A DNA stretch of 11,101 nucleotides from Thermoanaerobaculales bacterium (GTDB lineage Bacteria; Acidobacteriota; Thermoanaerobaculia; Thermoanaerobaculales; Sulfomarinibacteraceae): contig JAOZPW010000116.1 in NCBI GenBank assembly GCA_029932545.1, forward strand, positions 1 to 11,101. Reading direction: 5' to 3'. Positions 6,635 through 11,101 of this stretch are shown piece by piece (position 1 is the stretch's first letter; every line of letters begins with the position of its first letter). The notes under the pieces are model-generated. The model ran no database searches, was not told the DNA's origin, and saw only the letters and a program-made list of their open reading frames with translations. The position numbers were made by a program, and so were the translations under genes.

Positions 6635-7501
6635 TCACCTCCTCAATCCGTCGGTTTCTGATGCAGCCAAAGAGGCTGCGAATCTTCGTACTCCACGATC
6701 CGGGTCCTCTTCCGCCAGATCGCCCAGAAGATCGGAGGGCGCCTCGCCCACGGCGGCCAAACGCTCAAGGGCCAGGAGTCGAATGTCGGCCCGGGCATGC
6801 TTGAGCTGCCGCCGGAGAATCTCAACCGCCCTGGTCGATTCTCCTCCAGCCGTTGACGCCAAAGCCCCGAGCGCCCGTACTGCACCCGGCGAACCTCGGA
6901 ACGCCCCCAACATCTCGGCAAGCTCATCGGGATCGGTCTTCTTTGCGAGTTCGAGCGCTCTCTCCTCCGGCGCCGGTCCGCGGGCAGCCTCCTCCTCGAG
7001 TCGCAGCCGTTCCTTGAGATCGGGATCCTCGATTCGCTCCAGGGCCGCCTCGCGCAAGGCCGGCTCTCGAAGAGACGAGAGCAGCTCGGCGAGCTGCGCC
7101 TGGTCCGCAAACATATTGATGGCGATCCGCCGGGCCGTCAGGCTTTGATCTGGATCCCCAGCGATTCCACCAAGAACTTCCTGATCCCTGATTCCCTCGA
7201 AGCAGGCCATCATCAGTTCAGGTTGCTTACGCTCACGCATGATCCCGGCAAGGACGTCCGGCTCCGTGATAGCTCTGGCTGCCTTGAGGCGCACGTCCAG
7301 GTACTCTCCCTCGACTGCAACGCGGCGCATCGAGCCGGTCGACCGGAGCCTTTCCACGGCAAGGAGACGAACCTCAAGATCCGGATCCTCGCAGGAGAAC
7401 CGAACGAGCTCCTCCTCGACTGTAGAACGCCGAACGGCATTCCGTCTCGCCTTGGGGTTGCCGGTCCGCCGATCCGGCTGCAAAAGATTCAGAAGGCCCA
7501 T
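6635..7501 (-). CDS. HEAT-repeat (armadillo-like) protein
   Basis: This 288-residue protein is made mostly of short paired helices rich in Ala, Leu, Glu and Arg, with recurring units of the type DPD-x-x-VR-x-x-A-x-x-R-L, for example around 39-53, 66-77, 116-130, 236-250 and 265-280. This is the pattern of bacterial HEAT/PBS-lyase-like repeats, which form a curved protein-binding solenoid. No catalytic motif, signal peptide or membrane helix is visible, so it should be cytoplasmic. The N-terminus is basic (residues 11-25). It starts 21 bp after the CCG protein gene, with AAGGAG at good spacing, and abuts the receiver gene. The position between electron-transfer genes and a phosphorelay suggests a scaffold or adaptor, perhaps for assembly of the iron-sulfur protein or for signalling. 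That is inference only; no specific family name is recognised. Confidence 0.85.
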   Translation of the reverse strand: MGLLNLLQPDRRTGNPKARRNAVRRSTVEEELVRFSCEDPDLEVRLLAVERLRSTGSMRRVAVEGEYLDVRLKAARAITEPDVLAGIMRERKQPELMMACFEGIRDQEVLGGIAGDPDQSLTARRIAINMFADQAQLAELLSSLREPALREAALERIEDPDLKERLRLEEEAARGPAPEERALELAKKTDPDELAEMLGAFRGSPGAVRALGALASTAGGESTRAVEILRRQLKHARADIRLLALERLAAVGEAPSDLLGDLAEEDPDRGVRRFAASLAASETDGLRR

Positions 7502-7522
7502 TAATCTCTCCTTACTGTCCTA

Positions 7523-9136
7523 CTAGTGCATCTCCCATTCGATGAAACCTTCTCTGACGTCCACCATGGCGTTAACAATCAGCTCCACCAACCCGCCGTA
7601 GAGAATTCCGCACCGGTCCCATGCCTCGTAGTAGTTGATCAGATCCCGCATCTGGCCCTTGCAGTTGGAGCAGGGTGCACAGAGATATTTCTTGGTGCCA
7701 GGACCGATTTCGTCGGCAAATGCCTCCAAAATCTGCCGAAACTTGAGCCGGCCGGCAACCCGAGTCCTCCATTGGGAAAAGTTCAGCGAAGAGCAGATCG
7801 CAAACCCGGAACCTCCACCACAGCAGTAGTTGTGGACGCCATGGGGTTCCATCTCCCGGAATCGTGGAGCTATTTTCTTGAGAATGTTCCGCTCGGGCTG
7901 CACGATTCCCATCGACCGGGTGATATTGCACGGATCGTGGAGTGTAACGGGAAAGTCGTTCCGCGAGGGATCCAGAAGGAGCTTCTCGTTGACTACCAAA
8001 TCTTCGAGCAGCACCAGGCAGCTCTCGGTCCGGACGCGGAGTTCTTCAGGAATCAACCGGTCGGCGATCGGCATCAGTGCCTTGTGGGCATGCCCACATT
8101 CTCCCACCAGCATCTTCTTGACCCCGAGGTTCTTTGCAACCTCGTAGTGTTTGAGCGCGACCCTGGAGTACTGGACATCGTCGTAGAAGAGACCGTAATT
8201 GACGGAGTCGTACCCCAAGAGCTCCGAGGACAGCGTCCACTTTATGCCGGCCGCCTCAAGGATGATCGCGAATGCCTGGAGATTCTCCGGCCATGAGAGG
8301 AACTCGCCGGCGTTGTGCATGACGAGGTATTCCGCACCCTCCACATCCATCGGCATCGGAATGTTGAGGCCGGCCTTCTCTTGAATATCTTCCTCGGCAA
8401 ACTCCATAATGTCGGCAAGTCCTGCTGGGTTGAGCCCTGTGGAAGAACCGACCGTCAGTTGTTTGACCGTACCCTTCTCGTGCAGCTCAGGCATGGCAAT
8501 TCCCAGCTCCTGGCTGAAAAGTTTCCTGATTTCTCTGGTGATCAACGCGTTGTCCACGCCGACGGGACAGGTCTGGGCACACCGGCGGCACAAGGTACAG
8601 CGGTAGCTGAGCTCCGCCAATCGAACCACGACGTCCCAGTCGAGTTCAATGTCGTTTCCACGCAGTTTGGGAAAGATCGAGCCCCCCGGCTTGATATACC
8701 GATCGACAATCTTCCGCAGAATCTCGGCACGAAAGGTCGGCCTGTAGACCTCCATCTCTCCAGAACCGGTGTAAATCGGACAGGCATCGGCGCATGTCTG
8801 GCACTTGACGCAATTCTCCAGGGACAGAATAAACGGCTGCAAAAACGTCCAGTTGTTTTCTTTCGTCAGCAGTTTACGAAGGCCTTCCAAGAAGGAGGCC
8901 ACCACACGGTCCCGCTCTTCATCACTCTCGGGCACGGGAATCTGGGCCGCTGCAATACCGTCCGGACCGGGCACAATTCTCTCGAGCTGCGAATCGGTCA
9001 AGCGAGGAATCGGCTCGTCCTGCCAGTCCTCGTAGGGAAAGGGCAATGGAACCAGACGATTGACATCAACACCTTCGTTCTCGGTCAGAAAACTGGACAT
9101 CTCTTCGCGGGTTTGGATCCTCGGTCCTTCCATCAT
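7523..9136 (-). CDS. HdrD-like CCG-domain iron-sulfur protein (TmcB-like)
   Basis: This protein has 537 residues from the chosen start. Two canonical [4Fe-4S] motifs occur at C109/C112/C115/C119-Pro and C180/C183/C186/C190-Pro. A C-terminal CCG domain follows, with HDPCN (C403), YCCGGG (C438/C439) and CAPCSNC (C486/C489/C492), the ligand set for a noncubane cluster in HdrB/HdrD-type proteins. GECGHA (346-350) marks the degenerate first half. The N-terminal 100 residues are an extra acidic extension lacking in the second CCG protein of this window. No signal or membrane helix is seen, so it is probably cytoplasmic and docked on the TmcC-like membrane subunit encoded just upstream. ATG at 9136 shares one base with the upstream TGA (TGATG) and sits 4 nt after GAGGGAG. 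GTG at 9139 and ATG at 9133 are alternatives differing by one codon each way. Substrate and electron direction are unknown. Confidence 0.92.
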   Translation of the reverse strand: MMEGPRIQTREEMSSFLTENEGVDVNRLVPLPFPYEDWQDEPIPRLTDSQLERIVPGPDGIAAAQIPVPESDEERDRVVASFLEGLRKLLTKENNWTFLQPFILSLENCVKCQTCADACPIYTGSGEMEVYRPTFRAEILRKIVDRYIKPGGSIFPKLRGNDIELDWDVVVRLAELSYRCTLCRRCAQTCPVGVDNALITREIRKLFSQELGIAMPELHEKGTVKQLTVGSSTGLNPAGLADIMEFAEEDIQEKAGLNIPMPMDVEGAEYLVMHNAGEFLSWPENLQAFAIILEAAGIKWTLSSELLGYDSVNYGLFYDDVQYSRVALKHYEVAKNLGVKKMLVGECGHAHKALMPIADRLIPEELRVRTESCLVLLEDLVVNEKLLLDPSRNDFPVTLHDPCNITRSMGIVQPERNILKKIAPRFREMEPHGVHNYCCGGGSGFAICSSLNFSQWRTRVAGRLKFRQILEAFADEIGPGTKKYLCAPCSNCKGQMRDLINYYEAWDRCGILYGGLVELIVNAMVDVREGFIEWEMH

Positions 9137-10026
9137 CACTCTCCCTCTTCCATTCCCGGTATCGTCGTGGCAACCTCTCCCCAGGTCCTTCCGCCGCCGA
9201 CGTGATCGGCGGACCAGTCCACACCAAAGGCCAATGCAGCCTGAAGCCTGCTCGCCATCTTTGGGTTTTCTTCGATCGGCTGGTCATCCCAGCGAACCTG
9301 GTGGTATGTAAAGTACTTGGCAAAGAAGTGCACCATACGGGTCAACGGCAGATAGAACAAGAAGAGTGCGCCCACCGCAATCTGGAGAGCCCACACAGCG
9401 GGAATAGTCGCCCCACCAAAACTCAGTAAAGAAACAAGACCGGCCGGAACGTCATTCATCCCTGGAAATCCGACCGCAATAGCCACAGTCAACCCTCCAA
9501 AGAGAACGAGCACGAGCAGATTGGCGCGGTCGAGCGGCGTGGTATAGAGGCGGAGTTTCTGATCGGTCGATCGCATGACAAGCAGCGCCAGGGCGCCCAG
9601 ACACGTCAGACCACCCCCAATGACTCCTCCCGCCGTCAGAACAACCGTCACGAAGGGGCTTCCCAGTCCGACCATCACTGCCATCAGGCCAAGGGTCGTC
9701 CCGACAAGAAGGTAAAGACCCCAGTGGAAGGGAAATGAGGCCCACCACAGACGCCGGTTGTTCTCCCACACCCCCTTGAGGAGCAGGATCTCCGCCGCCA
9801 TGGCGAAAATCTCCGCAAGGTGGTCCTTCTCGCGTTTCTTGGTCCACCACTCCAACTGCTCAAAATAGGAACCGCCGTGGTCCCTTCCCGGCTCATGGGC
9901 AACCGGGTACAGGTCCCACCGGAGATGGACGGGAGCCGTCGCATACTTGAAGGCCCTCAAAAGGCACCCTCCTGCAAATGTCACGAGACACAACCAGACC
10001 CAACCACCCAGAAGATATCCCACCAT
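9136..10026 (-). CDS. TmcC-like membrane subunit (cytochrome b, NarI-related)
   Basis: This 296-residue membrane protein begins at ATG 10026, chosen because GGAGG lies 4 nt upstream and the first helix follows at once; the open frame runs on to 10245 but crosses the promoter region and the terminator arm. Hydrophobic helices lie at about 4-24, 97-120, 125-150, 168-188 and 205-230. The motif HLRWDLYPVAHE (34-45) is characteristic of TmcC-type proteins as I know them. Of the four b-haem ligand positions in the NarI fold, only H101 and H233 are present; the partners are L114 and Q215. The remaining two correspond to the NarI pair H56/H205, so one b-haem is predicted. A long hydrophilic C-terminus (about 237-296) would be the docking face for the following CCG protein, whose start codon overlaps this stop. 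It is the first gene of the five-gene operon. Confidence 0.88.
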   Translation of the reverse strand: MVGYLLGGWVWLCLVTFAGGCLLRAFKYATAPVHLRWDLYPVAHEPGRDHGGSYFEQLEWWTKKREKDHLAEIFAMAAEILLLKGVWENNRRLWWASFPFHWGLYLLVGTTLGLMAVMVGLGSPFVTVVLTAGGVIGGGLTCLGALALLVMRSTDQKLRLYTTPLDRANLLVLVLFGGLTVAIAVGFPGMNDVPAGLVSLLSFGGATIPAVWALQIAVGALFLFYLPLTRMVHFFAKYFTYHQVRWDDQPIEENPKMASRLQAALAFGVDWSADHVGGGRTWGEVATTIPGMEEGE

Positions 10027-10204
10027 CGAACCTCCGGCGCCCCAATCGCGGGGCTGCTCTATTGCACATATAAGCAAGATGTATACCGAGACTAACCCAA
10101 GCGCCTTGCGCGACTCACACCCCAGGCTCTCACAACGTCTTCCGCACCTCGCAACGAAGATCGGTGAGCAAAAAAAATCCAGGACTCGGCCCCTTTGTGT
10201 AACC
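10027..10204 (-). promoter_or_regulatory. Promoter-bearing intergenic region of the first redox operon
   Basis: This stretch lies between the terminator of the TVP38-family gene and the TmcC-like start codon. The frame open through it lacks any recognisable protein and crosses control elements, so I treat it as noncoding. The only promoter-like signal I find is the sigma-54-like site at 10073-10088. A run of eight T (minus strand) lies at about 10170-10177. A convincing sigma-70 -35/-10 pair was not found; TATACA near 10085-10080 has no good -35. Confidence 0.6.
10073..10088 (-). promoter_or_regulatory. Candidate sigma-54 promoter, weaker match
   Basis: The minus strand reads CGGTATACATCTTGCT. 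The GG and GC doublets are exactly ten bases apart and the -12 element TTGCT is perfect, but the -24 element CGGTAT departs from TGGCAC. The expected start near 10062 would give a 36-nt leader with GGAGG correctly placed before ATG 10026. The near-perfect site at 4997-5012 in the same locus makes it more believable. Confidence 0.45.
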
Positions 10205-10236
10205 AAAAAGTAACACCCCGGCCGCAGCCGGGGTGT
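10205..10236 (-). terminator. Rho-independent terminator after the TVP38-family gene
   Basis: On the minus strand a perfect 10-bp stem (ACACCCCGGC / GCCGGGGTGT) with a TGCG loop is followed by TACTTTTT. It lies 30 bp after the stop codon of the membrane protein gene and would separate that gene from the redox operon. There is no T-run on the plus strand side, so it is directional. Confidence 0.85.
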
Positions 10237-10266
10237 CGAACTCATTCATAATTTTATTGGTGGTCG

Positions 10267-11007
10267 TCAGTCCGCCTCAATCAGGTCATCCGCCGCGTAT
10301 TTTTTCTTCACCCAGCCAGGGATCAACGACAACAGGACGAAGAAGACTGCGGCGATACCGAGATAAATCAGCGTCCTCTTGATTGCCTCGGGCTGTCCAC
10401 CGGAGAGGATAACCTCACGGGCGGACCCTGCGGCGAAGTTGAATGCGATGGTTCCGGGGATCATGCACGGCAGAGTGACCAATAGGTACGTCCGGAACGG
10501 AATGTTTGTCAGTCCGTAAACGTAATTCTGGATATTGAAGGGGAAGATCGGCACCAGGCGGGTGATCATCAGCATCCGCCATCCCTGTTTTTTCACCCCT
10601 TCGTCGATCTTCCGGAGCATCGGCCTCTTATGAACCCATCCTTCCACCATGTCCCGAGCCGCGTATCGTCCAATGAGGAAGGCCAAAGCAGCACCGACAT
10701 TGGCGCCGACGGTGGACCACACCGTGCCCCACACCGCCCCGAAAATCAGACCGCCGACAATCGCGATGGGCAGACCGGGCAGAAGCAGGATGCAGGCCAC
10801 AATCCAGATCCCGATGAACGCCGCTGGGGCCCACGGTCCCATGCTCTGGAAGAAAGCATCCAGCTTGAGCACCCTGTCCTTGAGCGTTCCCTCCTTCAAC
10901 AGGTCAAAGATCCCGAAATGGTTCGCGATGACCAACAGCACACCGATAACGGCCAGCACAATGACCAGCTTGACCCACGGCTTCAGACCCTTCTTTTCCT
11001 CACTCAC
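10267..11007 (-). CDS. TVP38/TMEM64 (VTT-domain, DedA-superfamily) membrane protein
   Basis: This 246-residue integral membrane protein has an N-terminal helix (about 11-28) and then a VTT domain. Seen features are LLLPGLPIAIVGGLIFG (74-90), the Gly-rich stretch GTVWSTVGANVGAALAFLIGR split at 94-114, and RLVPIFPFNIQNYVYGLTNI (150-169), all typical of the family. A last helix lies at about 211-230, with a Lys-rich end. Family members are thought to act in lipid handling or membrane homeostasis, and bacterial functions are poorly defined. The start is GTG at 11007, 6 nt after AGAGGAG. A terminator follows, so it is probably transcribed apart from the redox operon. VTT proteins often lie beside redox enzyme genes, but I see no feature that ties this one to electron transfer. 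Confidence 0.93.
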   Translation of the reverse strand: MSEEKKGLKPWVKLVIVLAVIGVLLVIANHFGIFDLLKEGTLKDRVLKLDAFFQSMGPWAPAAFIGIWIVACILLLPGLPIAIVGGLIFGAVWGTVWSTVGANVGAALAFLIGRYAARDMVEGWVHKRPMLRKIDEGVKKQGWRMLMITRLVPIFPFNIQNYVYGLTNIPFRTYLLVTLPCMIPGTIAFNFAAGSAREVILSGGQPEAIKRTLIYLGIAAVFFVLLSLIPGWVKKKYAADDLIEAD

Positions 11008-11027
11008 GACGTTCTCCTCTCGGTACG

Positions 11028-11058
11028 GAGCGGGCCGGCCCCTCCGGCCGACCCGCTC
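11028..11058. repeat. Strong inverted repeat (13-bp stem)
   Basis: The arms are GAGCGGGTCGGCC and GGCCGGCCCGCTC (minus-strand reading), giving a 13-bp stem with one G-U pair and a 5-nt loop. It lies 20 nt after a possible stop codon and 8 nt before the Shine-Dalgarno of the VTT-domain gene. No T-tract follows on either strand. It may be a U-less terminator or attenuation structure for the upstream gene, or a leader element. Confidence 0.55.
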
Positions 11059-11077
11059 GCATCAGGAAGGTATTTTA

Positions 11078-11101
11078 TTATTTGCACGCCTCGCACAAGA
11101 C
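11078..11101 (-). CDS. Possible C-terminal end of an upstream ORF
   Basis: On the minus strand the first bases of the region can be read as V-L-C-E-A-C-K followed by TAA at 11080-11078. The CXXC pair just before the stop would suit a metal-binding or redox protein tail. Only seven codons are visible and the frame cannot be verified, so this is weak. Confidence 0.25.
   Translation of the reverse strand, partial: VLCEACK

Noticed and set aside
8315..9205. Plus-strand open frame of 296 codons, and a similar one at 7526-8296
   Set aside because: Both lie opposite the TmcB-like gene with its intact iron-sulfur motifs, and neither shows domain features.
10160..10180. Second sigma-54-like pattern, GG before a run of T and then GC
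   Set aside because: GG and GC are only nine bases apart, not ten, and the match depends on a T-run.
10027..10245. N-terminal extension of the TmcC-like protein by 73 codons
   Set aside because: The extra segment crosses the terminator hairpin and the candidate promoter, is not similar to the family, and ATG 10026 has a good Shine-Dalgarno sequence.
1..11101. CRISPR arrays, insertion sequences, attachment sites or prophage remnants
   Set aside because: No spaced direct repeats, transposase, integrase or terminal inverted repeats were seen; gene direction and spacing are those of ordinary operons.

Overview
The window carries ten protein genes, all on the minus strand, so the biological order runs from high to low coordinates. 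It reads as a respiratory electron-transfer locus of an anaerobic bacterium. The best fit is a sulfate-reducing or syntrophic member of the Desulfobacterota (former Deltaproteobacteria) or a relative. This is inferred from subunits resembling the Hmc, Tmc and Dsr membrane redox complexes of that group and from moderately GC-rich DNA. No ribosomal or taxonomic marker is present, so the lineage is not proven.

Layout in transcription order. (1) 11101-10205: the last codons of a possible upstream ORF, a strong hairpin, a TVP38/TMEM64-family membrane protein with a GTG start, and a rho-independent terminator that closes this unit. (2) 10090-5129: a tight five-gene operon starting at a sigma-54-like site. 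It encodes a TmcC-like cytochrome b membrane protein, a TmcB/HdrD-like iron-sulfur protein with a C-terminal CCG domain, a HEAT-repeat protein, a single-domain response regulator, and a PAS histidine kinase with three clustered cysteines. (3) 5112-4940: an intergenic control region with a perfect sigma-54 promoter match and an upstream palindrome. (4) 4939-135: a second operon of four genes, the last two junctions being 4-bp ATGA overlaps. It encodes a DsrK/HmcF-like CCG iron-sulfur protein, a NarI/HmcE-like dihaem cytochrome b, a four-cluster ferredoxin, and a HybB/NrfD-like quinone-reactive membrane protein fused to a hexahaem cytochrome c. (5) 134-1: no gene recognised.

The pieces suggest a membrane system that moves electrons between the periplasm (hexahaem domain), the quinone pool (NrfD-like and NarI-like subunits) and cytoplasmic CCG/ferredoxin proteins. 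The cytoplasmic partner might be a thiol/disulfide or another HdrD-type substrate, which the sequence does not identify. Two NarI-CCG pairs occur in one locus, separated by a phosphorelay and HEAT-repeat cassette that may sense redox state. The most unusual points are the NrfD-cytochrome fusion joined through an extra membrane helix, the ferredoxin without an export signal, the abnormal first iron-sulfur motif in the second CCG protein, and the sigma-54 control region.
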